Assembly: GCA_037127315.1 (NCBI GenBank)
Contig: JBBBDQ010001294.1
Coordinates: forward strand, 636,001-700,000
Origin: Ascarosepion bandense
Lineage: Eukaryota > Mollusca > Cephalopoda > Sepiida > Sepiidae
Direction: 5' to 3'
Length of the DNA: 64,000 nucleotides
The notes under the pieces are model-generated. The model was not told the origin of the DNA. It ran no database searches and worked only from the letters and a program-made list of their open reading frames with translations. The position numbers and the translations under genes are program-made. Below are positions 29,239-40,256 of the stretch, in pieces (within the stretch, counting starts at the first letter, position 1; the number at the start of each line of letters is the position of its first letter).

Positions 29239-30815
29239 CTGCATGTCAAATTATTATCTAGATAACTTTTTTCTAAGATTTCAAAAACCATTTAATCAAT
29301 TTACACAAAATTTTTACACAATGTTGGCAACATTGACCTGTGCAATCACTGAAATTTTTGTACTGATCTGTGCAATGTAAAGAAACTGGTGCCATACTTA
29401 TTATCAGCACAGTGATTTGAGTATGCCAAATTAATAGAAAAGTGTAAGAATTTTGTGAAAAGATGGGCTGTAGAAGCAGTTTAAGTGATGCTGAAAAGAA
29501 ATCTATCACTTCAGAACTCTCTAAAGATAAATCTACCCTAGAAATTTCTAAAAGGATAGGGCAGTGTCATCAAACATGGAAAAGTTCACTGTTGACCCTA
29601 CACAAGTACACAAAAGGGCAGATAAAGGCCAGCCAAGGGTTATTTCATGTCATCTCATGTCACGACTTAAACGAGAGGCCATGAAGAACCCTGGACTTAC
29701 CCATCAAGTGCTTTTCAGTCCCATTGGGGATCCTACTGTGTCTAAAAGTACTTGGTATTGGTATCTGAGGGAAATAGCAACAACAGTCAAACCTGTATCA
29801 AAGCCTCCATTGATGAGAATTCACATTAAAAGTCAATTGAAATAGGCTGAGGACAATATAAAGATTGACTTTTCTAAAGTTTTGCTCACAGCTGAAACTT
29901 GAGTAACACTTGATGGGCCAGATAGATGGTGCAAAATCTGGGTAATGAATGGACAAAATCACCATCAGCATTTGAGATGCTAACAAGGTGGTGGAGGCAT
30001 AATGATCTGGGGTGGTACTATTGAAAAACATTAAGGGCCCATGAAAACTACCAGTTGGCGTCAAAATGACTGCTGAAGCATACATAGGGTTTATGAAGGA
30101 ACATCTTGAACTGTGGATGAAAAGGTAAAGAATGTCTTCAGAAGGGCCATTGTTTTTATGCAAGATGATGCCCTTCACATGCTGCTCACAACACTACTGA
30201 ATATTTGAAACACTTAGGCTTTGATGGACTTCAAAAAATGAAGTGACCAGCAAATTCTCTGGATTTTAACCCAATCAAAAACCTTTGGGGCATCATGAAG
30301 TGAAGACTGTACGCCAATGGACGACAATTCAGGAGCAATGCTGAGTTGTGGGAAGCAATTCTTGACATATCTTGCAGCATTACAGCAGATGACATCCTAC
30401 AATTAACAAATTCTATGGATCGTCAACTTCTTCAAATAATTTCAAAACAGGGAAAGCACATTCCCTATTAATTTGTTTAAAACCGTGCCTTTGTTTGTAT
30501 CTGTTATTATTTGTTTGATTATCTTATTTATTAGCTTCTTTTGATCATAAAAATCTACGTGCAACATTAATAAACATTTTGTTTGCTCAATTATGGAAAT
30601 TTTACTAAACCTTTCTAATAATTTGGCACACTCAAATTACCGTGTTGATAACAAATATGACGCCAGTTTGTTTACATTGCACAGATCAGTATGAAAATTT
30701 CAGTGATTGCGCAGGTCAGTGTTGTCAACATTGTGTGAAAATTTTTTGTGAATTGATTGGACAGTTTTTGAAATCTTAGAAAAAAGTTATCTCAATAATA
30801 ATTTGGCACGCAGTG
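29239..30815 (+). mobile_element. Tc1-like transposon with long inverted repeats, inactive
   Basis: Inverted repeats of about 207 bp (29239-29445 and 30609-30815) flank a broken transposase (29463-30475), all bordered by TA-rich DNA. The transposase starts MGCRSSLSDAEKKS and continues through STLEISKRIGQ (helix-turn-helix), ISCHLMSRLKREAMKNPGLT, and GGIMIWGGTI. The usual first Asp is Ala in KVLLTAET. The second Asp is kept in VFMQDDA. The final Glu is Lys in NPIKNLWGIMK. Together with many stops and frameshifts this makes it inactive. The C-terminal part runs to SMDRQLLQIISKQGKHIPY. Each inverted repeat holds two similar sites in the same direction (tgccaaattaatag and tgtcaaattattatc), the IR/DR layout known from Tc1-family elements. 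Confidence 0.9.
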
Positions 30816-31094
30816 TGTATATATATAATTCCACTTCTGGTTTTTAGCATTATTTTTAAGCTTGACTCTTATAAGGCAAGTGAAGGTGACAGAATTCCAG
30901 TCATTGTCCCAAAGAAATGTGCCACTGAGCTGGCTCTAGTCTTCTTCAAACTCTATAACTATTGCCTCACTGCTTCTTTCTTTCTTATTTGTTAGAAGTC
31001 CTCCTCTGTTGTTCCTGTTTTTAAGAACTCTAGAAAGTCTTCGGAGACGTCTAGTTATCATCCTATTAGCTTCTTAACCCTTTTTGGCAAGGTA

Positions 31095-31797
31095 AATAAA
31101 TTACAAGAAAACCGAATATATGGTTATCAGCAAATGGAGGAGATCAAAATGCCAATTACAGATTTGGGATACTAAAATCAAGCAAGTAAAAAATTTAAAT
31201 ATTTGGGAAGTGTTCTAACGGAAGACGAAAAGTATGACACTAAGATCTGAAGACAAAATGGAATAGCCAAGGACACATTCCAGAAACTGAGCAGAGTATT
31301 AAGAAACAGAAAAATTTTGCTAGAAACAATGAAGAGAGTACTGGATTGCTATGTGATGTCTGTCCTTCAATATGGCAGTAAATGCTGGACAACATCATCA
31401 AAGATGAAAGAAAAACTTGAAACAACTGAAATGTAGTTCTGCAGAAGGATGCTGTAAATATCATAGATCAAGCATGTGAGCAATGATGAGGTTTTGGAAA
31501 AAATGGAAACGAAAAGGAAATTAATACTGAGCATCAGGAAGAGACAGCTGAAGTTCTTGGGACATGTAATGAGGAAGGAGGGCTCGGAGAATCAGATACT
31601 CACAGGTCAGATAAAGGAAAAAAGAGATGGGGAAAACAGCAGATAACATACTTGAAGGGCCTGAGCAGGTGGATGGCAGAGCAGGGTTTGGGTGGGGAAA
31701 CAGAAGAAAGTATGCTAAGAACCACCAGGGTAGGGAGACATGAAAGGCCATGATTGTCTACATCCTGAAGAGACATGGCACATAGAAGAAGAAGATT
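31095..31797 (+). pseudogene. RTE-like LINE C-terminus, best copy
   Basis: Motifs in order are KFKYLGSVLTEDEKYDTKI, IAKDTFQKLSRVLRNRKILL, MKRVLDCYVMSVLQYGSKCW, SNDEVLEKMETKRKLILSIR and KRQLKFLGHVMRKEGSENQI. The 3' end is gaagagacatggcacataga plus agaagaag. The order matches the C-terminal end of RTE/BovB-like LINE proteins. It is 5'-truncated and carries a few stops. It sits inside the LINE-J reverse transcriptase relic and is therefore younger than that copy. Confidence 0.85.
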
Positions 31798-32166
31798 TGA
31801 GGCTGTTGTCAATGCTGAAATACTTAGGCATCTCACTGACAAGCAATATGGCTTCCATTTTACCAGGTCTACTGCTGATGTGTTAATGACCATCACTGAA
31901 TATATATAGCTGGTTCTTTATAAGAATGGTAAAGTACAAACTTCTGCTCTTGCTACCTCAAAAGCATTTGACAGTGTTTGGCATGCAGAGATTCTGTGCA
32001 AGATCCAGAGCTACGGTATTTCTGGATGATTTTTGGATTTCATCTAATCATTCTTATGAAATCATGAAATGAAGGTTGTTTTGAATGGGAAAGCTTCCAG
32101 ATCCTTTCATATAAATGCAGGCATCCCTAAAGGCTCTGTCTTAGGTCCTACATTTTTTCTGATCTT

Positions 32167-32810
32167 CATCAAACTATCGCCCGGTTCACACTCCACCCAT
32201 GTTTATTGAACAGGTGAAGAGGCTCATTCCTTGTTCCCTGTTTAGGATGTGGTTCCCAGCTTTCTCTTTTCCAATCTTTTCACTCTTTTCTTTTCTTTTT
32301 TTCAATAGGAATAGATAGACTAAACTATCACCCGGTTCACACTCCACCCACGTCTATTGAACAGGTGAAGAGGCTCATCCCTTGTTCCCTATTTAGGATG
32401 TGGTTTCTGGCTTTCTCTTTTCCAATCTTTTTACTCTTTTCTTTTTTTTTTTTAATAGGAATAGATAGACTAAACTATTGCTCAGTTTACACTCCAGCCA
32501 TGTCTATTGAACAGGTGAAGAGGCTTATCCCTTGTTCCCGGTTTAGGATGTGGTTTCTGGCTTTCTCTTTTCCAATCTTTTCACTCTTTTCTTTTTTTCT
32601 TTTTTTTCAATTGGAGTAGATAGACTAAACTATCGCCCGGTTCACACTCCACCCATGTCTATTGAACAGGTGAAGAGGCTCATCCTTTGTTCCCTGTCTA
32701 GGATGTGGTTTCCGGCTTTCTCTTTTCCAATCTTTTCACTCTTACATAGCACCCTGCACAACAGTGGTGTTACCGCCTTGCTCAGGGTGATATGATTAAA
32801 AAAAAAAAAA
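32167..32810 (+). mobile_element. SINE-C tetramer with LINE-J tail
   Basis: Four units, marked by taggatgtggtt at 32243, 32394, 32544 and 32699, give a period of about 150-155 bp. Each has gttcacactccaccc (or a variant), gtctattgaacaggtgaaga and a T/C-rich linker. Only the last unit continues into the tail (accctgcacaacagtggtgt, gtgatatgattaaaa). It lies between two halves of the LINE-J YADD region. Confidence 0.95.
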
Positions 32811-33269
32811 GTTGGCATCTATGCAGATGACACCATCATGTACTCCTGTTTCAATAGAAAAACTGACAAGTCTGACAATGTAAACCTGGCTGCTGTTTTT
32901 TAAAAGGACCTCCAATGTATGATTGAATGGGATAGGTAATGGCTCATAATTTTAATACCTTCAAAATGATGCTGCTCTCCTGTAACTACTAAAGGAAACT
33001 TTCCAGAATGGATGATGCTAGACTCATAGAGAGCAACACATTGTGTCTCCTTGTGTCACATTCTCAACTAACCTCAAATGAAATGACTACATTGAATCTA
33101 TAGCTGCATCTGCTGCTAGGAAAGTTGGGTCACTGTTTTGGGCCAGGAAGTTTTTCATGTCAGAATCAATTTTGCACACTTATAAATCTACAATTTGTCC
33201 ATGCATTGAACACTGTTTCTATATCTGGTCAGATGCTTCTGCTATTCATCTTGGGGTAAATCTAGAAAT

Positions 33270-33835
33270 CCATTTGAATGGTTAGGTTTCCGGCTTTCTC
33301 TTTTCCAATCTTCTCACTTTGTTTTTTTTTTTCAATTGGAGTAGATAGATCTATCTATCACCTGGTTCACACTCCACCCATGTCTATTGAACAGGTTAAG
33401 AGGCTCATCCCTTGTTCCCTGTTTAGGATGTGGCTTCCGGCTTTCTCTTTTCTAATCTTCTCACTTTGTTTTTTTTTTTCAATTGGAGTAGATAGATCTA
33501 TCTATCACCCGGTTCACACTCCACCCACGTCTATTGAACAGGTTAAGAGGCTCATCCCTTGTTCCCTGTTTAGGATGTGGTTTTCGGCTTTCTCTTTTCT
33601 AATCTTCTCACTTTGTTTTTTTTTTCTTTTTTTTTTTTTTCAGTTGGAATAGATAGATCCATCTATCGCCCGGTTCACAAACCACCCATGTCTATTGAAC
33701 AGGTTAAGAGGCTCATCCCTTGTTCTCTGTTTAGGATGTGGTTTCCGGCTTTCTCTTTTCCAATCTTTTCACTATTACGTAGCCCTCTTCACATCAGTGG
33801 CATTACCGCCTTGCTCGGGGTGATACGATTAAAAA
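33270..33835 (+). mobile_element. SINE-C multimer, about four units
   Basis: One partial and three full units, with taggatgtgg at 33424, 33571 and 33732. The linkers contain ggagtagatagatctatcta, a subtype different from the array at 32167. The tail gtagccctcttcacatcagt ends in a short A-run at 33838. Confidence 0.95.
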
Positions 33836-33837
33836 AA

Positions 33838-34500
33838 AATGCCAGCAAGATTGTGTCATTTACCGGGTTAAAGTTTATAAAGATCCGGAACCCAAAACAT
33901 ACTTAGGTGCTACGCAAGACCATTTTAAAAAACAATATTATAACCATACCAGTAGTTTTAACAAAGAAAAATATAAGCACAGCACCACTCTTGCTACTTA
34001 TATATGGTCAATTAAACAAGAACTAAGCGTAGACCCCATTTTATAATGGGAAATATTAAAAAGATGTACAAGCGGGCCAGAAATTTTGCAGGTTATGTGT
34101 GGGAAGAAAAACTTGCTATTGCATCGTTTGAACCCACAAACAGTTTATTGAATTCTAAAACAGAAATACTTAATAAGTGTAGACATAGGAAGTCTTGGCT
34201 TTTGAATTGGGAATGCTTGGTAGGTTTGCCTTTTCCCTTATTTTCTTTTGTTGTCATTAGTAGATTTAGGTTTCCATCTTCGCTTGTTGGCGGTTTTTAT
34301 TTTTTATTTTTAATGTTTATGTTTCTGAATAAAAGTTTCCCCCACTTTTTGCCTTCAGTGTCGTCCTTTTTTTTTTTTTTTTTTTTTTTTTGGTCACATG
34401 GATTATTGAGATCCCTTTATCTTGTTGTTAATTTCCTCTTTAGCCAACCTTCCCTGAAGATCTGTTTAGGTGAAACCTTGGTAGGTTTGTTGGCTCACTA
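33838..34500 (+). pseudogene. Penelope-like GIY-YIG nuclease remnant and 3' region
   Basis: In one frame the sequence reads VKVYKDPEPK, then YLGATQDHFKKQYYNH (33900-33945), STTLATYIWSIKQELS and ILKRC. A frameshift leads to YKRARNFAGYVWEEK and, near 34171-34203, NKCRHRKSWLL. The glycine-containing YLGAT and the YYNH motif fit GIY-YIG nucleases, and the CRHRKSWLL-type end is characteristic of Penelope-like elements. The reverse transcriptase is absent. From 34205 to 34500 comes a T-rich 3' region with a long T-run (34371-34391). This PLE is on the opposite strand from the relics at 27.3-28.6 and 39-40.1 kb and differs from them in sequence. Confidence 0.75.
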
Positions 34501-34700
34501 GGTTAATTTGCTTATATATATATATATTCCTCCTGTCATGCACAAGGGGTTTAGATTTTTTTTTCTTATGTCTTAATGTAAGATACTCAATAGTAGGTAC
34601 ATCAGTATGTATGTGTTTGAAGGCCATATCGATAAAAATATTTTTGCATCATTTTTTATGCCACAGGCGCATGGTTACACACACATATATATCTATATAG
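34501..34700. other. Unassigned
   Basis: AT-rich with a short TA run at 34514-34527. Confidence 0.4.
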
Positions 34701-35912
34701 GACCTTGAATAAGTTCTCATTTTCCAACAGATGTCATTCTCAGAACTGTGTGCATGTAGTCTCAGATGGTAATGCATCTATTAGGAAGTACTATAAGAAA
34801 GACTGAAATTCAGCGGATGTCATTTTGCTGAAGTGTAAACAACTTTGTTTTTCATAGTGTTGAACATGTCAGATTTCTTGCCAAAGAAAGTGTATTTGCA
34901 AGGAATTTTAATGCACTAATTTGTTAAAAAACTGTAGCTGCAGTTCACAGAATTCTTGAAACAACATGCAGAGATTTGTTTAAAAAGTAATGATTTTGAT
35001 GTTGAAGATAAAGAACACTCTGGTGTACCAAAAAGTTTGAAGATGAAGTACTGGAGGCATTACTTCATGAAGATTCATCTCAGGCACATGCTGAACTTGC
35101 AGAATCATTAGGAGTTGATCACACAGCAGTTTCAAAATTTTTGAAAGCATTAGAAATGATTCATTAGGTGCCATACATGTTGAATCCAAGAAACGTTGAA
35201 TGGTGTCTTGTCACTTATGAACATCAGCTTCAAGGTACAAAAGGAAAGGTTTTTTGCATTGTATTATGACCAGTGATGAAAAGTAGATACACTACAATAA
35301 CCCTAAGCATGGAAGATCATGAGATAAGTCCGGCCATGCATCAACATTGGCAGCAAAGCCAAATATCCATAGTTCAAAACTCCTGCTCTGCATTTGTTGG
35401 GATCAGCTGGGTGTAGTTTATTATGAGCTGCTTAAACTGATCAAAATCATTACAAGAGATTGATATCAACTACAATTGATGTGCTTGATCCGAGCATTGA
35501 AGAAAAAAACTGCTGCTATACAAGCAGAGATATAACAAAGTGATTTTGAAACGTGATGATGCTAGGCCACATATTGCAAAATGGATGAAAACCTACTTAG
35601 AATTGCTTAAATGGGAAGTTGTACCCCACCTGCCATATTCACCAGACATTGCCCTGTTTGATTATCACTTGCTCTGATCAATGGCACATGGCCTGGCTGA
35701 GCAGCACTTTTATTCTTATGAAGATGTCAAAAATGGGTTGACTCATGGTTAGCCTCAAAAGACATGTTGTTTTTCTGACACAGAATTCAAATGCTACCAG
35801 AAAGGTGGAAAAAAGTAGTGGCTAGCAATGGACAATACTTTCAGTGATATGTTTCTTTCTAATTTTTGTAAAGAAAATTTTAATTTTCATGAAAAATTAG
35901 TAAGGTTCTGAT
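34700..35912 (+). pseudogene. Mariner (Mos1-like) element, inactive
   Basis: The expected mariner motifs occur in order with frameshifts. There is a helix-turn-helix region (QAHAELAESLGVDHTAVSKF), TSDEK with the first catalytic Asp near 35273, LLCICWDQLGVVYYELLK, RDDARPHIAKWMKTYLELLK with the second Asp near 35556, and EVVPHLPYSPDIALFDYHL with the third Asp. The end is IQMLPERWKKVVASNGQYF. The total is about 1.2 kb, the usual mariner length. Candidate ends are ggaccttgaataagttctca on the left and, as complement, cagaaccttactaatttttc on the right, next to TA-rich DNA. The reading frame is broken many times. Confidence 0.8.
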
Positions 35913-35924
35913 ATATATATATAA

Positions 35925-36400
35925 TGGCTGGCTACTCATATCTGAGGATACCTGTCTACCAGGGTGGCTAGCTAATACCCATTGCAGATGCCTGCTCTGG
36001 CACACTTGTATTTGTTCAATACCAGCAAAGCCCACCTGCAGCTATGCTGACTGGACCTTAGTTACAGTCTCTTGAAGAGAGCGTGTTATCCAGTGTGAAC
36101 AGACTGAACAAGGCCAGGACACTCATACCCTTGGTCACGATGACTTGTGATTTGAGTTCGCATAACCATCGACAACTTTTCAAAAGGAGCCATCGACCCA
36201 ATTTCACTCTCAAGGCTTGTGTCAACATGTGGTATGGTTTTCAGACACCTTCAAAAGGTGCTGTTTATTGGGAACCCTTCCTCCAGACTGACAACATCAA
36301 GATGTCACCTTTTGACAAATCGACCATGGTGAAATCAAAACCCGAGCTTTATGGTCAGAAAGCAAATGTTCTAACCACTCAGCCACATGCCCATATATAT
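35925..36400 (-). mobile_element. SINE-B, near full length
   Basis: It matches 21425-21910 along its length: taccagggtggctagctaat, ctggcacacttgtatttgtt and ggtcacgatgacttgtga. The tRNA-like head is at its right end (box A complement at 36374-36393; box B complement near 36330). Flanked by tatata on both sides. Confidence 0.85.
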
Positions 36401-36404
36401 ATAT

Positions 36405-36432
36405 ATAGATAGATAGACAGATAGATAGATAG
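36405..36432. repeat. (GATA)n
   Basis: A short tetranucleotide tract directly after the SINE-B head. Confidence 0.85.
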
Positions 36433-36569
36433 ATATACATATTAAAAGATATTTTTGAAGGTACAAAACTTGATAATAGATACAAAAGTGTAACGCTAAA
36501 TACTGTTAGGCATGTTAAAAATGAAGCAACTTTTTCGCTCACATTTTCAGTCCTTATTGGGAGATTAGC

Positions 36570-36922
36570 TTAAATTAGAATAAAATATAGAATGAATGAA
36601 GAGAAGGGAAGTGAGAGGAAAAAAATAAAATGTGAAATGTGTATATATATATATATATAATCTTTATATATATATATAAAATTATATAATAATATATAAT
36701 AATGAATTATTTTTAAATTAGAATAAAATATAGAATGAATGAAGAGAAGGGAAGTGAGAGGAAAAAAATAAAATGTGAAATGTGTATATATATATATATA
36801 TAATCTTTATATATATATATAAAATTATATAATAATATATAATAATGAATTATTTTTAAATTAGAATAAAATATAGAATGAATGAAGAGAAGGGAAGTGA
36901 GAGGAAAAAAATAAAATGTGAA

Positions 36923-36960
<38 letters not shown>
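36570..36960. repeat. 143-bp tandem repeat, 2.7 copies
   Basis: The segment ttagaataaaatatagaatg starts at 36575, 36718 and 36861, an exact period of 143. Copies are virtually identical and contain internal (TA)n tracts. The third copy ends in an expanded TA array. Confidence 0.95.
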
Positions 36961-36962
<2 letters not shown>

Positions 36963-37064
36963 TTGATATCGAGCACTTTATTACAAATTTGCCTTAAATT
37001 TCTTTCTATAAGTATTCCACTGACTAGTGGCATTTTGAGCTTAATGCAATTTTTCACATCACTA

Positions 37065-37068
37065 CTGT

Positions 37069-37110
<42 letters not shown>

Positions 37111-37548
37111 TAAAAATTACATTATTCTTAAAACTACATTAGAAAAAATTCTCTCTTGCCAAAAACATAAACTCGCATTATTGCATGCTCTTTCAGCCTT
37201 GTCATAATACTTTCACTGATTCACTATAAGAAAATATCTCTATATATATATGTATATATACTTGCACACATATGCATATACATATACTTGCATACACACA
37301 TCTATTTATATATACATACTTGCATACACACATATGTATATGTATGTATATACTTGCATATATATTTGCATTTACACATACATACATGCACACTTGCATA
37401 CATATATTCATTGCATACATACACACACATATATAACACACACATACATATACTTGTATATGCACATGCATTTATGTACTCACATACCCACATGCAGGCA
37501 CACATACATATACTTGCATTTACACAACTTTTTCTATACATAAATTTC

Positions 37549-37610
<62 letters not shown>

Positions 37611-37620
37611 CTTTCTTGCA
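37065..37620. repeat. CA/CATA microsatellite-rich region
   Basis: (CA)n at 37072-37100, loosely periodic cttgcatacacacata units at 37255-37530, (CA)n at 37554-37580 and (TA)n to 37610. Open frames rich in Tyr, His, Cys and Ile are by-products. Confidence 0.9.
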
Positions 37621-38010
37621 TATATATTCCCATGTACACTGATAAATATTTTCCATTCCCATCTTAAAAACCATCTTAAAATTCTATCAGCCTAAAATAT
37701 TAGCAGCTTAACTGGGTCCATGCTGTCTGATTTTGGTCTGCCATATTTTATTGATAAGCTCAAATCAAAACTCTGCTTTTGGTTTTCATGTTGTTTCTTT
37801 TTGAGCATGAAAGCCCCTAAGCCTGATAGCAGTATAAAATACATAAAGTGCAAAAGGAAAACATTATCTTTACACACAATTTATGTCTCTTTTGTGGCCT
37901 GTAGGATTTGATATTTGTTCAATGAAGCTAGACTGAAAGTTGACAATTTATTTAAACTACATTGATTGTTTTTCTTATTCTGTGTGTGTAGACATGTTCA
38001 GCCTGCTGTC
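37621..38010. other. Unassigned
   Basis: No recognised repeat. Short open frames on both strands lack any motif or splice context I would trust. Confidence 0.4.
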
Positions 38011-38014
38011 CAAC

Positions 38015-38600
38015 TGAGATTCCTTCTTTATGTGACGTGTCTCTTAAGGACGTACGCATTCATGGACTTCTACTTGCTTTCTATCCATTGTACTTCTTAA
38101 CACTTTTCCTCTTGCTATCCCCCCCAAACCTTTTACCACTATCCACTTGCTCCAACTCATCAAGTATGTCTCACACTGATTTCCCTTGTGTCTCTTGCCT
38201 TCTACCCATCCTGTGAGTATTAAATTCTCCAAACTCTCTTTTCTTATTATGTGTTCTAAAATCATCAGCTGTCTCTTCATGATGCTAAGCATGTTTTTCA
38301 TTTGCATCCTCTCCAAAACCTTCACATGGTTCATTGTATTCTCTGCATTCTTCTGTAGAACCACTTTTCTGTTGCTTCAAGGCTTTCCTTCATCTTTGAT
38401 AAGATTGTCTAGCATTCAATGCCATAGAGGAAGACAGATATCACATAACAGTCACATAAGTCCAGTACTTTTTTCTTTGTCTCTAATGAAATCTTCCTGT
38501 CTCTCAATACTCTGCTTAGCTTTTTAAATATGCACTTGGCCATATCAATGCACCTTCAGATCTCAGTGTCACACTTTCTATCAACTGTCAGAACAATTCT
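38015..38600 (-). pseudogene. RTE-like LINE C-terminal end
   Basis: The minus-strand frame at 38044-38364 reads VLERMQMKNMLSIMKRQLMI, then RKESLENLILTGWVEGKRHK, matching the 31560-31640 part of the best copy. Upstream sequence (to 38600) matches the KFKYLGSV to YGSECW region with frameshifts. Confidence 0.8.
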
Positions 38601-38689
38601 CAGGTATGTGTAGATTGATGAAATTGTTACAGAAACAAATAAGAAAACAGACATCTATTTATATTTACATTCCTGATGTCTTACAAACC

Positions 38690-38925
38690 CATATAAGGAT
38701 TCACAGTGGGTCTAATAGTTATTTCCAAAAGCTAAGCAGAGTATTAAGTAACAAGAAAATTTCATTAGAAACAAAAATATTAATGCTGAACTGCTATGTA
38801 ATATCAGTTCTCCTAAATGGCAATGAATGCTGCTGTCATATCTGGTCTTTATATTTCAAGATCCTTAACTAAATTCAAAGAAGGATCTGTAATATAATTG
38901 ATCCTGACCTGGCATCTTAACTTTG
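38690..38925 (+). pseudogene. RTE-like / LINE-J chimeric fragment
   Basis: At 38720-38828 the frame reads KLSRVLSNKKISLETKI and LNCYVISVLLNGNEC (RTE-like). Without a gap it continues CCHIWSLYFKILN and aagaaggatctgtaatataa, which is LINE-J (EYCCHIW and QRRICNII regions). The switch falls at gaatgctgctgtcatatctg, a point where both families carry similar bases. Confidence 0.7.
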
Positions 38926-39019
38926 TACACTTTGTAGTAGATAATAATTTGTACATGTTCTAAACTACAATTTATAATATATATATATATATAATGTATT
39001 TTTTGACAATATTTGTTTA

Positions 39020-40140
39020 TTTCTATTATTATATTTTATATTTCAGACTGTCCTCGGTCCTTCATCAGAAACAAATGATTTTAAAATTTAAATTAGAAAC
39101 GTATTTCGCGAGAGCGTTCATGGAGAGATTGTTTACATCACGTGATGCAGAAAGCAACAGATTTTTTTAAATATTTGTAAACGTAAACCTATCTTTAATA
39201 ATACTTTTAAATCGATTTAGAGAAAAATTTTTGTAATTGTATCTAAAAAAGTTTAGCTATTGAAATATTTATAAAGATTCAAAACACCTAAGTCCCTATT
39301 TAACCCTAGCTTGTGTGTATTTAATTTTAAAATCCAGTATTTTTCTTTCTTTCTGCATGAGTGTGTAGAACTAAAATCGGAGTCTATTAGTAAACATTTG
39401 CAATTTTCTAAAGTGTGATTGAAGTAGACTGCTATTGGGGAATATTGATTGTTCTGGCGTATGCCAAGTTTGTGATTATTGAAACAAAATCTAAAGCTAT
39501 TACCAGATTCACCAATATATCCACTATTTGGACATATTGAACAGAAGAGAAAATATATAATGTTTTGGCTGTCACAGGTGAGGCATGGTGGGTGCAGTTT
39601 GATTTTGGTGTTGGGTACAGAGAATATTGTGTCATTTACTAAATGTTTACAAATTAAACACTGGGGTTTCTGACATTTTAAATTCCTTGATAGGTTTGTA
39701 TTTTTTAAATATTTGGTAGAAGTGAGGATAGTTGGGTGTTTGTTTCATTGCATTTATGGGTGGTTTATCGAAAATGTCTTTGATTTTTTTTGTTTGATTG
39801 GAGGTTCTTGTAATCATTTTTTAAATTTTTGATAAGTGTGTGGGAATATTGATTGTGGTTAAAAACCATGGGAATTCAGTTGTTGTTTTTTCTTTTCTTG
39901 TCTGTGGGAAGTGTGTTACGATTTATGTGGATGGTTTTATTTAGTGCTTCTTTTATTATTTTTATTTGGTGTTTACATTTTAGAAATTGCTTTGTTAGGT
40001 TGTTAATGTTGTTTAGAAAATCTGGATGGTTTGAGCATATGCGTTTGATTCTTAGAAATGACCTGTATACGATAGATTTTTTTAATTTAAGGGGATGACA
40101 ACTGTTAAAGTGTAAGAATTTATATTGGTTTGTGGGTAAT
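39020..40140 (-). pseudogene. Penelope-like element relic (RT thumb region and GIY-YIG nuclease)
   Basis: From the high-coordinate end on the minus strand it reads KSIVYRSFLRIKRICSNHPD (about 40016-40085), FLNNINNLTKQFLK, and DYKNLQSNKKNQRHF. Then, near 39504-39600, comes PPCLTCDSQNIIYFLFCSIC followed by YIGESGNSF and NNHKLGIRQN, and finally VYFNHTLENCK. The first block is the post-palm region and the second a GIY-YIG nuclease with its YIG and Arg/His positions partly intact. The frame shifts several times. The 3' region at about 39040-39090 (complement tctgatgaaggaccgaggac) is a motif common at the ends of such elements. Sequence differs from the other two PLE relics here. Confidence 0.75.
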
Positions 40141-40256
40141 ATATATTCTTCATTCTTATTAATATTGAAAATGATCCTGGTAGAGAGCTCGATGTAAATA
40201 GTATTATCTATTTATAGAGCCAAATATGTTTATTTTCAAATAAAAATACAAAAAAT

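Larger units (their letters stand above)
30835..33265 (+). pseudogene. LINE-J reverse transcriptase, split by two insertions
   Basis: Three pieces give most of the reverse transcriptase domain. Piece 1 (30835-31094) reads PVIVPKKCATELALVFFKLY, SSSVVPVFKNSRKSSETSSY and HPISFLTLFGKV. Piece 2 (31798-32166) continues EAVVNAEILRHLTDKQYGFH, SKAFDSVWHAEIL and GIPKGSVLGPTFFLIFI. Piece 3 (32815-33265) continues VGIYADDTIMYSC, with the catalytic YADD, and later the ESILHTYKS region. The frame has several stops. The gaps are filled by an RTE-like LINE end (31095-31797) and a SINE-C multimer (32167-32810). The coding sequence resumes almost exactly where it stopped, so both are insertions. It ends at about 33265, before a further SINE-C multimer. 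Confidence 0.85.

Noticed and set aside
32365..33906. Open frames with repeated RLIPCSLFRMWFPAFSFPIF
   Set aside because: These are translations of the SINE-C unit, present wherever SINE-C occurs.
37202..37695. Tyr/His/Cys-rich open frames on both strands
   Set aside because: They translate CA/CATA microsatellite DNA; no motif or splice context.
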